This document shows, in pieces, positions 53,715 to 63,145 of a stretch of DNA of 64,000 bases (position 1 is its first letter; every line of letters begins with the position of its first letter). Both the position numbers and the translations under genes were made by a program. The stretch lies in assembly GCA_017408685.1 (NCBI GenBank), contig JAFQUE010000092.1, forward strand, positions 1 through 64,000. Reading direction: 5' to 3'. A model generated the notes under the pieces. It did not search any database, was not told where the DNA came from, and was given only the letters and a program-made list of their open reading frames with translations. The stretch comes from Bacteroidaceae bacterium (GTDB lineage: Bacteria; Bacteroidota; Bacteroidia; Bacteroidales; Bacteroidaceae).

Positions 53715-54815
53715 ATGTTTGAGGAAAAGAGTGTTCTTGTGGGAATGAGCGGCGGTATCGACAGTACTGCCGTATGCTGTATGTTGCTTGAGCAGGGTTA
53801 CAGGGTCGAGGGACTGACCTTCGTCACTTGCGACAGCGGTCTTAAGGCGGTGGAGTCCGCGGCTGCGCTTGCTGCGCGTTTGGGTATACCGCACCATGTG
53901 GCTGATGTGCGTGGACGTTTCAGAGAGACTGTGGTGCAACCGTTCATAGAGAGTTATCTTTCGGGTTCTACACCCAATCCTTGTGTCAACTGTAATCCGC
54001 TTGTAAAGTTTGCCTTGCTCGAGGAGTGGGCCGACAGACTGGGCTGTACCGGAATTGCCACGGGACACTATGTGAAAGTGGAAAGTGGAAAGATGAAAGA
54101 TGACAGTGAACGGAGATTTTATATTGTAACTGGTGATGATGACCGCAAGGACCAGAGTTATTTCTTGTGGAGGCTTACCCAGCAGCAACTTTCGCGGGTC
54201 ATCTTCCCGCTTGGGGGTATGGAAAAGACGCAGGTGGTGGAGTATTTGAAGGAGCATGGCTATGAGTGTGTGGCTTCGGGTGGCGAGAGTATGGAGGTCT
54301 GTTTCATCCCCGGCGATTACCGCGATTTTCTGCGGTCTAATGTCCCGGATATCGACACTCGTTTCAAAGGTGGTGCATTTGTCGACAGCAGCGGGCGTGT
54401 GCTCGGCAACCATGCAGGTTTCCCCTTCTACACCATAGGTCAGCGCAAAGGTCTCGGGATAGCCTTGGGATATCCGGCGTATGTGCTCAAGATAAATGCT
54501 GCCAAGAATACGGTAATGCTCGGTACCGAAGAGCAGTTGCTTGCGCGCCACATGCTTGTCGATGAACCACAGTGGGTGGGTGATGTTCCTGAAAATCTCA
54601 CAGTTCGTGTACGCTACCGCAGCCGTCTTGTTGCCTGCGGTGCACCGCAGGCAACAGGCGACGGGCGCTGGTTAGTGAAACTGCACGAGGCGGTCTCTGC
54701 AATAACTCCCGGGCAATCGGCTGTGTTCTACGAGGGAAACAGGGTCGTTGGCGGTGCGTTCATAGCCAATCAGCGTGGAATAAACCAATGGATAAACGAC
54801 AGGACCGATGAATAG
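53715..54815 (+). CDS. mnmA: tRNA-specific 2-thiouridylase
   Basis: Puts sulfur on U34 of tRNA for Lys, Glu and Gln. 366 residues: PP-loop [12 protein letters not shown] (9-20), catalytic cysteines C90 ([10 protein letters not shown]) and C196 ([10 protein letters not shown]), and [13 protein letters not shown]. Residues 121-134 ([14 protein letters not shown]) look inserted; their DNA is the purine-rich heptamer repeat. One long frame is open on the opposite strand but is a shadow. Overlaps xseA by 8 nt. Confidence 0.95.
   Translation: MFEEKSVLVGMSGGIDSTAVCCMLLEQGYRVEGLTFVTCDSGLKAVESAAALAARLGIPHHVADVRGRFRETVVQPFIESYLSGSTPNPCVNCNPLVKFALLEEWADRLGCTGIATGHYVKVESGKMKDDSERRFYIVTGDDDRKDQSYFLWRLTQQQLSRVIFPLGGMEKTQVVEYLKEHGYECVASGGESMEVCFIPGDYRDFLRSNVPDIDTRFKGGAFVDSSGRVLGNHAGFPFYTIGQRKGLGIALGYPAYVLKINAAKNTVMLGTEEQLLARHMLVDEPQWVGDVPENLTVRVRYRSRLVACGAPQATGDGRWLVKLHEAVSAITPGQSAVFYEGNRVVGGAFIANQRGINQWINDRTDE
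54072..54105. repeat. Purine-rich heptamer repeat inside mnmA
   Basis: GTGAAA, GTGGAAA, GTGGAAA, GATGAAA, GATG units in frame with mnmA; 19 nt are identical to part of the array at 35434-35493. Confidence 0.6.
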
Positions 54816-56061
54816 CATAGAAGAACCGCTTACGTTATATGCCCTCAATAATATGGTGCGTGGTGCCGTCAGCGAGGGTATGCCTTCGCGCTACTGGGTT
54901 ACCGGTGAATTGAGCGAAGTGCGTGAGGCCTCGAACGGTCATTGTTACATTGAACTTGTACAGCGCGATGAGGTCACTGATGAACTTGTTGCCAAGGCAC
55001 GCGGAACAGTGTGGTCGCGTGTATATACCTTGTTGCGCCCTTATTTCCTTGAGCAGACGGGTCAACCTTTTGCTCCCGGACTCAAGGTTTTGCTGCAGGT
55101 GAGTGTGGGTTTCCACGAACTCTATGGTTATGCGCTCGATGTGTGCGATATTGAACCTGCATATACGATAGGCGACATGGCGCGCCGTCGCATGCTTGTA
55201 ATAAAGCGCCTTACCGATGAGGGTGTGATTGACCTGAACAAGGAGCTGCCCTTCCCTCTTCTGCCGCAGCGGGTGGCTGTGATATCTTCGTCTACGGCGG
55301 CGGGTTACGGCGACTTCTGCGACCAGTTGCTCGGTAACCGCTATGGTTTTGTGTTCTACCCCCATCTGTTTCCCTCGCCCATGCAGGGAGGTGGGGTGGA
55401 ACAGGGTATAATTGACGCTCTTGACCGCATAGCACAGAATTTGGACATGTGGGATGTGGTAGTGATAATACGTGGCGGTGGAGCAACAAGCGAACTTAGT
55501 TGCTTCGATACGTATGACCTTGCCAACAATTGTGCGCAGTTTCCTCTTCCAATAATAACGGGAATAGGGCACCAACGTGATGAGAGTGTACTCGATATTG
55601 TGGCACATACAAGGGCAAAGACTCCCACGGCTGTAGCCGAACTGCTTATACATTCAATGCTTGAGCAGAGTGCCTTTGTGGATAATGCAAGACTGTCGGT
55701 TGCCAATGCGGTGCGCGCACGTGTCGACACCGAGAAACAGCGTGCCGCTGCGTTTGCGTCACGTATGCCGGTGTGCACAACGTTGTGTCTGCAAAACAGC
55801 AGGATGAGGCTTCAACCGCTTGTACAAAGGTTGTCCTCGGCAACGGAAATATATCTGAAGGAGCAGCGCCACAGATTGGATATGATAAAGGAAAAGACCG
55901 AAGCGGCTTCGCCGCAGCATATACTTGCATTGGGTTATAGTATTACCCGCGTGAACGGCAAGGCAGTACGTTCTATCAGCGAGGTGGTGCCGGGTGATGA
56001 GGTGACTACTGTTGTTGCCGGCGGAGAGTTTACAAGTACGGTAAAAGATAAGTTACAATAA
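54808..56061 (+). CDS. xseA: Exodeoxyribonuclease VII large subunit
   Basis: 417 residues. The OB-type N-terminus [27 protein letters not shown], the [29 protein letters not shown] segment, and the catalytic-core [37 protein letters not shown] and [14 protein letters not shown] are all present; a coiled-coil region and a short end domain follow. Degrades single-stranded DNA with XseB. Translationally coupled to mnmA and followed by xseB after 1 nt. Confidence 0.97.
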   Translation: MNSIEEPLTLYALNNMVRGAVSEGMPSRYWVTGELSEVREASNGHCYIELVQRDEVTDELVAKARGTVWSRVYTLLRPYFLEQTGQPFAPGLKVLLQVSVGFHELYGYALDVCDIEPAYTIGDMARRRMLVIKRLTDEGVIDLNKELPFPLLPQRVAVISSSTAAGYGDFCDQLLGNRYGFVFYPHLFPSPMQGGGVEQGIIDALDRIAQNLDMWDVVVIIRGGGATSELSCFDTYDLANNCAQFPLPIITGIGHQRDESVLDIVAHTRAKTPTAVAELLIHSMLEQSAFVDNARLSVANAVRARVDTEKQRAAAFASRMPVCTTLCLQNSRMRLQPLVQRLSSATEIYLKEQRHRLDMIKEKTEAASPQHILALGYSITRVNGKAVRSISEVVPGDEVTTVVAGGEFTSTVKDKLQ

Positions 56062-56062
56062 T

Positions 56063-56257
56063 ATGGAAAATATGACTTATACAGCGGCGGTTGCACGCCT
56101 TGAGGAGATTATGACGGCCGTTCAGGACGGCAGGGTAGACATTGACGAACTGTCGGGTCTTTTGAAAGAGGCAACAGAACTGCTCCATTTCTGCAACGAC
56201 AGACTTTATAAGGTCGACGAGGAGGTAAAGCGCTTGCTTGACGAAATGGAAGGTTAA
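56063..56257 (+). CDS. xseB: Exodeoxyribonuclease VII small subunit
   Basis: 64 residues with the family pattern: MTYTAAVARLEEIMTAVQDGRVDIDELSGLLKEATELLHFCNDRL, two helices forming the small coiled subunit that binds the tail of XseA. One nucleotide separates it from xseA. It ends before a likely ilvE promoter. Confidence 0.95.
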   Translation: MENMTYTAAVARLEEIMTAVQDGRVDIDELSGLLKEATELLHFCNDRLYKVDEEVKRLLDEMEG

Positions 56258-56259
56258 AT

Positions 56260-56290
56260 TTTCTCTTGTCGGGCAAAATGTGTATCTTCG
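56260..56290 (+). promoter_or_regulatory. Probable ilvE promoter
   Basis: TTTC (56260-56263), 19-nt spacer, TATCTTCG (56283-56290); one mismatch per box. Leader about 19 nt. Confidence 0.5.
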
Positions 56291-56315
56291 CGGCACAAAA
56301 GAAAACAATACAGGA

Positions 56316-57335
56316 ATGGAAACATTAGATTGGTCTAATATCGGCTTCGGCTATCGCAAGACCGACGCCAATGTACGTTGCGTTTATAAGGACGGCGCAT
56401 GGGGTGAGGTACAGGTGTGTACCGATGAGAACATAACACTGCACATGGCAGCGACTTGTCTGCACTACGGACAGGACGCTTTTGAGGGTCTTAAGGCCTT
56501 CCGTGGCAAGGACGGCAAGGTGCGCATATTCCGCCTTGAGGCAAATGCAGAGCGTTTGCAGAGCAGTTGCGACGGTATAATGATGCCTCGTGTGAGTACG
56601 GAACTGTTCCGTGAAATGGTGACAAAGGTAGTTGCGCTCAACGAGCGTTTTGTGCCGCCTTACGAGAGCGGTGCGTCGCTGTATATCCGTCCTCTGCTCA
56701 TTGGTACGAGTGCCCAAGTGGGGGTTAATCCGGCAAAGGAGTATCTGTTTGTGATTTTCGTTACTCCGGTGGGCCCTTATTACAAGGCCGGATTTGCTGT
56801 CAACAACTGCGTGATTTTCCGCGACATTGACCGTGCGGCACCGCTCGGTACAGGCCGTTTCAAGGTGGGCGGCAACTATGCTGCCGGCATGAGGGCAAGT
56901 TTTGCTGCGCATGAACAGGGTTACGCTTGCGAGATTTATCTCGACGCCAAGGAGAAGAAGTATATCGATGAGTGCGGTGCAGCCAATTTCATAGGAATAA
57001 AGGACAACTGCTATATAACTCCAAAGTCAACATCAATTCTTCCGTCGATAACCAACAACAGCCTTATGCAGATTGCACGCGACATGGGCATGACGGTAGA
57101 GCAGCGCCCTGTGCCCGAGGAGGAACTGTCTACCTTTGAAGAGGCGGGCGCATGCGGAACGGCGGCTGTCATTTCGCCCATAGGCCGCATTGACGATGTG
57201 GAGCAGGGCAAGAGTTATGTGATTGCCAAAGACGGCAAACCGGGACCGGTACTCACGGCGCTCTATAACCGCCTGCGTGCGATACAGTATGGCGATGTGG
57301 CCGACCCATACGGTTGGGTAACTGTTATTGAATAA
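56316..57335 (+). CDS. ilvE: Branched-chain amino acid aminotransferase
   Basis: PLP enzyme of fold type IV, about 339 residues from the ATG at 56316; the open frame further up overlaps xseB and the promoter. HYGQDAFEGLKAFRGKDGKVRIFR, SLYIRPLLIGTSAQVGV, and GRFKVGGNYAAGMRA with the PLP lysine are typical of the longer BCAT form, and ACGTAAVISPIGRI near the end is also conserved. Final step of Leu, Ile and Val synthesis. Confidence 0.97.
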   Translation: METLDWSNIGFGYRKTDANVRCVYKDGAWGEVQVCTDENITLHMAATCLHYGQDAFEGLKAFRGKDGKVRIFRLEANAERLQSSCDGIMMPRVSTELFREMVTKVVALNERFVPPYESGASLYIRPLLIGTSAQVGVNPAKEYLFVIFVTPVGPYYKAGFAVNNCVIFRDIDRAAPLGTGRFKVGGNYAAGMRASFAAHEQGYACEIYLDAKEKKYIDECGAANFIGIKDNCYITPKSTSILPSITNNSLMQIARDMGMTVEQRPVPEEELSTFEEAGACGTAAVISPIGRIDDVEQGKSYVIAKDGKPGPVLTALYNRLRAIQYGDVADPYGWVTVIE

Positions 57336-57350
57336 TATGTGATTGCAGAT

Positions 57351-58109
57351 ATGGGAAAAGGTAAACTGAAGAAATTTGCCGACATGGCGTCTTACCCCAA
57401 TGTCATCGAGCACCCATATTCGGTGGTCGATGAGGTGGAGTTTCCATTGCGGGGTAATTGGAATAGGGATTTTTTCAAGAACGGGAATCCTATAGTCCTT
57501 GAACTCGGTTGCGGCAGGGGAGAATATACTGTGGCGCTTGCACGCCGTTTCCCCGAAAAGAACTTCATTGGCGTTGATATAAAGGGCGCACGCATGTGGA
57601 CAGGTGCAACCGAGGCTATGGAAGAGGGACTGGAGAATGTCTGTTTCCTGCGTACTAACATCGAAATTATCGACCGTCTGTTTGCTGCCGGTGAGGTGAG
57701 CGAGATTTGGCTCACGTTCCCTGACCCGCAGATGAAGAAGTATACAAAGAGGCTTACTTCGTCGCTTTTCCTTGCACGTTACAGGAACATATTGTCAACC
57801 GACGCCGTTGTTCATCTGAAGACCGACAGTAACTTTATGTTCACATACACAAGGTATATTACCGAGGTCAATGCTCTTCCGGTGGTGGAGTGCATTGAGG
57901 ATGTGCATGGGCAAGAGGAGGTAAGTGAAGTATTGCAGATACGTACGTATTACGAATCGCAGTGGCTCTCCCGCGGAATAACAATCAAGTACATCGCATT
58001 CAATCTGCCCGCAAAGGAGAAATATGATGAACCTGATGTCGAGATTGAGATGGACGAGTACCGCAGTTACGGGCGTAGCAAGCGGAGCAGTCTTGAAACA
58101 AGCAAATAA
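57351..58109 (+). CDS. trmB: tRNA (guanine-N7-)-methyltransferase
   Basis: Methylates G46 in the variable loop of tRNA. About 252 residues: SAM motif [29 protein letters not shown], and [20 protein letters not shown] with the catalytic Asp and KKRL-type segment. ATG at 57351 is preferred over GTG at 57339. The last 30 residues are an acidic then basic tail, common in Bacteroidetes members. It lies 15 nt after ilvE. Confidence 0.95.
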   Translation: MGKGKLKKFADMASYPNVIEHPYSVVDEVEFPLRGNWNRDFFKNGNPIVLELGCGRGEYTVALARRFPEKNFIGVDIKGARMWTGATEAMEEGLENVCFLRTNIEIIDRLFAAGEVSEIWLTFPDPQMKKYTKRLTSSLFLARYRNILSTDAVVHLKTDSNFMFTYTRYITEVNALPVVECIEDVHGQEEVSEVLQIRTYYESQWLSRGITIKYIAFNLPAKEKYDEPDVEIEMDEYRSYGRSKRSSLETSK

Positions 58110-58124
58110 TTCAAACAGATTATT

Positions 58125-58427
58125 ATGTTCAAACATGTTGTGATGTGGCGCTTCATTGATGGCGCAAACGGGAAAAGCAAAAAGGAGCATGCTCTTTGGG
58201 TAAAGGAGAATCTTGAGGCTCTTGTTGGCGTGGTTCCCGAGATACGTTCGCTCGAGGTGGGCGTGAATGTGTGCGTGGCAGGTACTGCATATGACGCTGT
58301 GCTTGTGTCGGCCTTTGACAGCGCCGAGGCAATGGAGCGTTACAAGGTGCACCCGGCTCATGTTGCGGTGGCCGAATATTTCAAAGGTATAACCGAGGGT
58401 CGTGCCGAAGCAGACTATACGATGTGA
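58125..58427 (+). CDS. Dabb family (stress-responsive A/B barrel) protein
   Basis: 100 residues. MFKHVVMWRFIDG at the start, a middle segment IRSLEVGVNVCVAGTAYDAVLVSAFDSAEAMERYKVHPAHVAVAEYF, and a length near 100 match the Dabb ferredoxin-like dimeric barrel. Role not established in bacteria. 15 nt after trmB. A heptamer repeat follows the stop. Confidence 0.92.
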   Translation: MFKHVVMWRFIDGANGKSKKEHALWVKENLEALVGVVPEIRSLEVGVNVCVAGTAYDAVLVSAFDSAEAMERYKVHPAHVAVAEYFKGITEGRAEADYTM

Positions 58428-58492
58428 AAAGTTAAAGGTGAAAGCTGCGAGTAAGCGAGAACTGGTTCGACGAATTCAAAAAGGGAAAAATT

Positions 58493-59599
58493 ATGGCATT
58501 ATATCCAAAACTTATACTTGACGCGCTGGAGAAGGTGCGTTATCCGGGCAACGGAAAAAATCTTGTCGAGGCCGGAATGGTTGATGACAATATACGCATA
58601 GACGGGAACAAGGTGAGTTTCTCGCTCATTTTTGACAAACCTACAGACCCTTTCATACGCTCGGTGGTAAAGTCTGCCGAGACGGCAATCCTTACCTATG
58701 TGGGCAAGGAGGTTGAGATTGCCGGAAATATAAGTGTTGTGAGCCGTCAGGCTGCACGTCCCGAGGTGGGCAAGTTTCTGCCACAGGTGAAGAACGTGAT
58801 TGCAATCTCTTCGGGCAAAGGCGGTGTGGGCAAGTCTACCGTGTCGGCCAATCTTGCCATTGCACTTGCACGCTTGGGTTACAAGGTCGGTCTGCTCGAC
58901 GCGGATATTTTCGGTCCGTCTATCCCAAAGATGTTCAGTGTCGAAGATGAACGCCCTTACAGCGAGAATATCGACGGGCGCGACCTTATACTCCCGATTG
59001 AGAAATTCGGTGTAAAGATTCTTTCTATCGGTTTTTTTGTTGACCCCGAGCAGGCTATCCTGTGGCGCGGCGGCATGGCAAGCAATGCTCTTAAACAACT
59101 CATTGCCGACGCGGCCTGGGGTGAACTCGATTATTTCCTCATTGACCTGCCGCCGGGAACGAGCGACATTCATCTTACTATAGTGCAGTGCCTTGCGCTT
59201 ACAGGTGCCGTGGTTGTGACAACTCCCCAGGAGGTGTCATTGGCGGCGGCCATAAAGGGCGTGAACATGTTCGTGAATGAGAAGGTGGGTGTGCCCATCC
59301 TTGGGGTGGTGGAGAACATGGCATGGTTCACTCCCGCCGAATTGCCTGAAAACAGGTATTATATCTTCGGCAAGGATGGCGGCAAGCGCATGGCAGAGGC
59401 TTTCAATATTCCCCTGATTGGTCAGATACCTCTTGTGCAGAGCATTTGCGAGAGCGGTGACGAGGGTGTTCCCATTGCAATGCGTGCCGACAGTCCCGAT
59501 GGACAGGCGTTCATACAACTTGCGGCAAGGTTGGTTGAGAAGACCGAAAAACGCAATGCCGAACTGCCCGAGACCAAGATTGTGGGGACACATAGGTGA
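58493..59599 (+). CDS. mrp: Mrp/NBP35-type iron-sulfur carrier ATPase
   Basis: 368 residues. An N-terminal MIP18-like domain (about 1-85), then the P-loop with [18 protein letters not shown] (102-119), [17 protein letters not shown], and [17 protein letters not shown]. Handles Fe-S clusters as a dimer in characterised homologues. The CxxC that usually follows the NM segment is not present here ([20 protein letters not shown]), so cluster binding may differ. The stop codon touches the perfect hairpin at 59599-59636. Confidence 0.94.
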   Translation: MALYPKLILDALEKVRYPGNGKNLVEAGMVDDNIRIDGNKVSFSLIFDKPTDPFIRSVVKSAETAILTYVGKEVEIAGNISVVSRQAARPEVGKFLPQVKNVIAISSGKGGVGKSTVSANLAIALARLGYKVGLLDADIFGPSIPKMFSVEDERPYSENIDGRDLILPIEKFGVKILSIGFFVDPEQAILWRGGMASNALKQLIADAAWGELDYFLIDLPPGTSDIHLTIVQCLALTGAVVVTTPQEVSLAAAIKGVNMFVNEKVGVPILGVVENMAWFTPAELPENRYYIFGKDGGKRMAEAFNIPLIGQIPLVQSICESGDEGVPIAMRADSPDGQAFIQLAARLVEKTEKRNAELPETKIVGTHR

Positions 59600-59636
59600 T
59601 AACATGAGGGCGACTAAACAGTCGCCCTCATGTTAT
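59599..59636. terminator. Perfect bidirectional terminator hairpin
   Basis: A 17-bp perfect stem (59599-59615 with 59620-59636), loop AAAC, core GGGCGACT/AGTCGCCC. It lies between convergent mrp and the Imm17-like gene; the last residues of the latter are encoded in the stem. Confidence 0.92.
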
Positions 59637-59844
59637 CTATCCGGTAATAGAAATATATTGCCGCGGCAATGAAAATGACTCCGATTGCCCCATAGACCCA
59701 ACGTGCACCTTTCCGTCCCAAACGGGTTACAAGGAAACTTGCATTGTCGGTTGCAAAGAACCACTCCCAATCGAGCAGTGAGGCAAGCAGGGAAATAATG
59801 CCGGCCACCATGAAGATTGCCTGTACAATGTTGTGCAGAATCAT
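59614..59844 (-). CDS. Imm17-like small membrane protein
   Basis: About 76 residues from the ATG at 59844. Two transmembrane helices (IVQAIFMVAGIISLLASLL and GAIGVIFIAAAIYFYYR) flank a segment DWEWFFATDNASFLVTRLGRKGARWVYG. From memory this pattern is that of proteins annotated as immunity 17 family in Bacteroidetes; no toxin gene is nearby, so an immunity role is doubtful here. Coupled to thiL: 1 nt separates the stop and start. The end overlaps the terminator stem. Confidence 0.72.
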   Translation of the reverse strand: MILHNIVQAIFMVAGIISLLASLLDWEWFFATDNASFLVTRLGRKGARWVYGAIGVIFIAAAIYFYYRIDNMRATV

Positions 59845-59845
59845 T

Positions 59846-60883
59846 TTATTCTCCCTGTGGCGTCCAACCTTGTGCCTTGAGTTCCATTTCCACACCGTCG
59901 CGTGTGATGAGAGCCAGCCCCATGCTGTCGCTTACAATGTGACCTATGACACGCACGTCCTTCATTGCTGCAACTTTTTCGTGGTCGGCAATGGGCACGG
60001 TGAAAAGCAGTTCATAGTCCTCGCCGCCGTTCAGGGCGCAGGTAACGACATTCATGTTTAGTTCTTCGGCCATAATGGCTGTCTGGTAATCGATGGGTAT
60101 GCGCTCCTCGTATATGCGGCAACCTGTTCCGCTCTGTTTGCATATGTGCATGAGTTCCGACGAGAGGCCGTCGCTTACATCAATCATGGCAGTCGGTCTC
60201 ACACCTTCTTCGCGCAATTTCTCAACTACCTCTTTGCGGGCTTCTGGTTTCAACTGGCGTTCAAGGATGTATTCTTTGCCTTGAAAATCGGGCTGTATGT
60301 CCTTGCCGGCTGTCGCAATCTTTTCACGCTCGAGCAGTTGAAGACCCATATATGCTGCACCAAGGTTGCCTGTGACGCATATGAGGTCGGTCTCTTTGGC
60401 TCCGCTACGCTTAATGGCTGTTCCTTTGGGTGCAGTGCCTATGGCTGTTATGCCAATGGCAAGGCCGGTGAGCGACGATGTTGTGTCGCCACCGATGATG
60501 TCGACACCGTATTGTTGGCATGCGAGCCTTATTCCTGCATACAGTTCCTCAACGTCCTCAATGCAGAACTTGCGGCTCAGGGCAAGCGATACGGTAATCT
60601 GCTTGGGGGTACCGTTCATTGCATATATGTCGGAGATGTTGGCAACAACAGTCTTGTAACCAAGGTGCTTCAAGGGGAAATAGGTGAGGTCGAAGTGTAC
60701 GCCTTCCATAAACAGGTCGGTGGTGACGAGGGTCTCCTCGTCACCGCTGAACTGCAGTATGGCGGCGTCGTCGCCAACGCCTTTTACCGTCTCCTTGTTT
60801 GTTATGGGAATATCTTTTGTTATCCTGTCAATGAGGCCGAACTCGCCCAATGATGAGATTTCGGTTCGTTTTGTCGTGTTCAT
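59846..60883 (-). CDS. thiL: Thiamine-monophosphate kinase
   Basis: Last step of thiamine diphosphate synthesis. 345 residues: SSLGEFGLIDRITKD, GVGDDAAIL, TTDLFMEGVHFDL, VVANISDIYAMNGTPKQITVSLAL, IIGGDTTSS, and ALNGGEDYELLFTVP are all typical of the ThiL/PurM fold. Third gene of the lpxK operon, 4 nt after the phosphorylase. Confidence 0.96.
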   Translation of the reverse strand: MNTTKRTEISSLGEFGLIDRITKDIPITNKETVKGVGDDAAILQFSGDEETLVTTDLFMEGVHFDLTYFPLKHLGYKTVVANISDIYAMNGTPKQITVSLALSRKFCIEDVEELYAGIRLACQQYGVDIIGGDTTSSLTGLAIGITAIGTAPKGTAIKRSGAKETDLICVTGNLGAAYMGLQLLEREKIATAGKDIQPDFQGKEYILERQLKPEARKEVVEKLREEGVRPTAMIDVSDGLSSELMHICKQSGTGCRIYEERIPIDYQTAIMAEELNMNVVTCALNGGEDYELLFTVPIADHEKVAAMKDVRVIGHIVSDSMGLALITRDGVEMELKAQGWTPQGE

Positions 60884-60887
60884 CTTC

Positions 60888-61697
60888 TTATGCTCTATTG
60901 ATGATTTCGCGGAATATTGTCGTCATCTTGGGTTGTGCCTCGTCGGCTGCCTTCTGAACCTCTTCATGGCTGCACTCAACCACAATGCCTTCAACGCCAA
61001 GGTCGGTTATTACCGAAATGCCGAACACGCGTATGCCGCAGTGGCGTGCCACAATGACTTCGGGTACTGTTGACATTCCTACAGCGTCGCCGCCCATGCG
61101 GTGGAACATGCGGTATTCGGCCGGTGTCTCGAATGTGGGGCCCTGTGTGCCAAGGTAAACGCCTTCAACAACGCGTATACCCTTTTCGGCAGCAATATCC
61201 TTTGCCATGCTTATGAGGTCTTTGTCATATGCTGCGCTCATGTCGGGGAAACGGTCGCCGTAGGGGATGTTCTTGCCGCGCAAGGGGTGCTCGGGGAAGA
61301 AGTTGATGTGGTCATTGATTATCATGAGGTCGCCGATGATGAAGTCGGGGTTCATGCCGCCTGCGGCGTTAGATACAAAAAGGGTCTTTATGCCCAGTTC
61401 GCGCATAACGCGCACGGGGAATGTCACCTCTTTCATTGAATAGCCTTCGTAGAAATGGAAACGGCCCTGCATTGCCATTATTTCCTTGTTGCCCAATTTG
61501 CCGAAAATGAGTTTGCCAGAGTGCCCTTCTACAGTAGAGAGAGGAAAATTAGGAATGTCCTTGTACTCAATCTCGTACTTGTCGGTTATCTCGTTTACAA
61601 GACTGCCGAGTCCGGTGCCAAGGATAATGGCTGTCTCGGGTGCTGTTGTCATCTTTCCTCTAAGGAATTCAGCGGTTTCATGAATTTTCTGTAACAT
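60888..61697 (-). CDS. Purine nucleoside phosphorylase (trimeric, inosine/guanosine type)
   Basis: 269 residues: ILGTGLGSLVNEI (25-37), VEGHSGKLIFG, MQGRFHFYEGY, TLFVSNAAGGMNPDF, and GTQGPTFETPAEYRM with MGGDAVGMSTVPEVIVARH. These are the trimeric PNP-I motifs, with Glu and Asn positions suited to 6-oxopurines. Salvage of purine nucleosides. It overlaps lpxK by 20 nt. Confidence 0.95.
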   Translation of the reverse strand: MLQKIHETAEFLRGKMTTAPETAIILGTGLGSLVNEITDKYEIEYKDIPNFPLSTVEGHSGKLIFGKLGNKEIMAMQGRFHFYEGYSMKEVTFPVRVMRELGIKTLFVSNAAGGMNPDFIIGDLMIINDHINFFPEHPLRGKNIPYGDRFPDMSAAYDKDLISMAKDIAAEKGIRVVEGVYLGTQGPTFETPAEYRMFHRMGGDAVGMSTVPEVIVARHCGIRVFGISVITDLGVEGIVVECSHEEVQKAADEAQPKMTTIFREIINRA

Positions 61698-62745
61698 AGT
61701 TCTCTATAATTTGGTTAAACATTTCATTTTCTCCGTCGAGAATCTCTACCTGAATGGGAATTGCATATATATTCTCCCTTACGCATTGTGGCAGGTCGTT
61801 TCTCTGTATTAGTCTTGTCGCGTCCTTCTCGGTGGTTATTATTGCTTTTCTCTTGCCTTTCATGCTGTTGAAACGCTCCGCAATCCCTTGAAGTTCGGTC
61901 GTTGTGAAATTGTGGTGGTCGCCGAAACGTAACATCTCAACCTTTACCCCTTTCTTCTGAATCTCCTCTTTCAGCGGTTCGGGTCGGGCAATGCCTGTTA
62001 CGAGCAGAATTTCATTGCAAGCGGCAATTTCTTCCAATGGTGCAGCCTCCTTGAAGAGCGGGTAGTGTGCGCCGTATTCCATGCATGAGAAGAATACGGG
62101 TATATCCTTGAATCTTTTTATAAAGTTCCTGCACCACTCTTTCTGTCGTGTTGTTATTCCCCGGCATTTCGTTATTATCGCAATGTCGGCTCGTCTTATC
62201 CCGGCAAGGCTTTCGCGCATGCGACCGAACGGGAGCACGCAATCCTGCCATATCGGGCGGTTGCTGTCAATGAGCAGGATGTTCATGCCGGCCTTTACGT
62301 GACGGTGCTGGTATGCGTCGTCAAGCAGTATCACTTCGGGTACATTCTCCTCGGTCAGCAACCTTTCAATGCCGGTTGTACGTTTCTCACATACAGCAAC
62401 GTCGATGTATGGAAATTTGTTCTTTATTTGGAACGGTTCGTCCCCGAATATCTCCATTGGTGTCGCGGGGGTACCTTTGATGTACCCTTTGCTCTTGCGT
62501 CCATAACCGCGGCTTAATACTGCCGTGCGGAACTTCCGGCCCAACAGATTTATAAGGTATTCGGTGTGCGGCGTCTTGCCTGTTCCCCCTACAGAAATGT
62601 TGCCAATGCATATTGTGGGCACTTGAAATGATCTCGACTCCATAACGCCGAAGTCGAAAAGCCTGTTGCGTAATGCTGTAATCCAGCGGTACGGGTTTAT
62701 GGCGTCGCACACTGTTGCGGTTATACCTCTTTTTGCGTCAATCAT
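61678..62745 (-). CDS. lpxK: Tetraacyldisaccharide 4'-kinase
   Basis: Inner-membrane kinase of lipid A synthesis, 355 residues. The P-loop CIGNISVGGTGKTPHTEYL (47-65), VLSRGYGRKSKG, FGDEPFQI, VAVCEKRTTGIERLL, ILLDDAYQHRHVKAGMNILLID, and ITTEKDATRL are all LpxK landmarks. First gene of a four-gene operon with PNP, thiL and the Imm17-like gene; a -7 element lies at 62777-62784. Confidence 0.96.
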   Translation of the reverse strand: MIDAKRGITATVCDAINPYRWITALRNRLFDFGVMESRSFQVPTICIGNISVGGTGKTPHTEYLINLLGRKFRTAVLSRGYGRKSKGYIKGTPATPMEIFGDEPFQIKNKFPYIDVAVCEKRTTGIERLLTEENVPEVILLDDAYQHRHVKAGMNILLIDSNRPIWQDCVLPFGRMRESLAGIRRADIAIITKCRGITTRQKEWCRNFIKRFKDIPVFFSCMEYGAHYPLFKEAAPLEEIAACNEILLVTGIARPEPLKEEIQKKGVKVEMLRFGDHHNFTTTELQGIAERFNSMKGKRKAIITTEKDATRLIQRNDLPQCVRENIYAIPIQVEILDGENEMFNQIIENYVTENS

Positions 62746-62776
62746 ATCTGTGTTCCGCGTATTGTTTTCTTTATTG

Positions 62777-62784
62777 CAAAAATA
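62777..62784 (-). promoter_or_regulatory. Probable -7 element of lpxK
   Basis: TATTTTTG on the minus strand, followed by a leader of about 25 nt. The -33 box is not clear (TTTC 17 nt upstream). Confidence 0.45.
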
Positions 62785-62930
62785 GGCAATTATTCTATAA
62801 AGAAACCTTCTGTCCGCTTTTCTTTTTGTTTATTTTTGACTGAAAATGTTAAAAAAACTTATTTATTCACTTTTTGCACTTCTGCCCAATGATTTTCTTT
62901 GGAAATGTTCATTGATTTGAAAAAAAAAGT

Positions 62931-62938
62931 TACTTTTG
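62931..62938 (+). promoter_or_regulatory. Probable -7 element upstream of tRNA-Ser
   Basis: TACTTTTG, full match to TAnnTTTG, about 70 nt before the tRNA; no TTTG at the usual spacing. Confidence 0.4.
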
Positions 62939-63007
62939 CCGTGAAATAAAGTGCAGTTTACAAAAAATGTTGTAAATTGCATGCCGAATACTATGTGTGC
63001 GGGCCAT

Positions 63008-63095
63008 GGAAAGATGCTCGAGTGGTTGAAGAGGCACGCCTGGAAAGCGTGTATACGCCAAAAGTGTATCGGGGGTTCGAATCCCCCTCTTTCCG
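63008..63095 (+). tRNA. tRNA-Ser(GGA)
   Basis: 88 nt without encoded CCA. Acceptor stem GGAAAGA with TCTTTCC, discriminator G. Anticodon loop CTGGAAA closed by CACGC/GCGTG gives anticodon GGA (serine codons UCC/UCU). A long variable arm (TATAC ... GTGTA) and a T-arm GGGGG TTCGAAT CCCCC complete a class II tRNA. Confidence 0.96.
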
Positions 63096-63145
63096 CTGAT
63101 TTTGAATGAATTAACTTAAAATACTAATTTTAAAAATTACACAAA

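Noticed and set aside
53631-54551. Long open frame (306 codons) opposite mnmA
   Set aside because: It lies wholly antisense to a gene with complete catalytic motifs, has no domain features and no promoter; it is a by-product of codon use.
54835-55653. Long open frame antisense to xseA, and similar frames opposite rsgA, fabF, ilvE, mutB, thiL and mrp
   Set aside because: All are shadows of well-supported genes, with His/Cys/Arg-rich compositions and no family resemblance.
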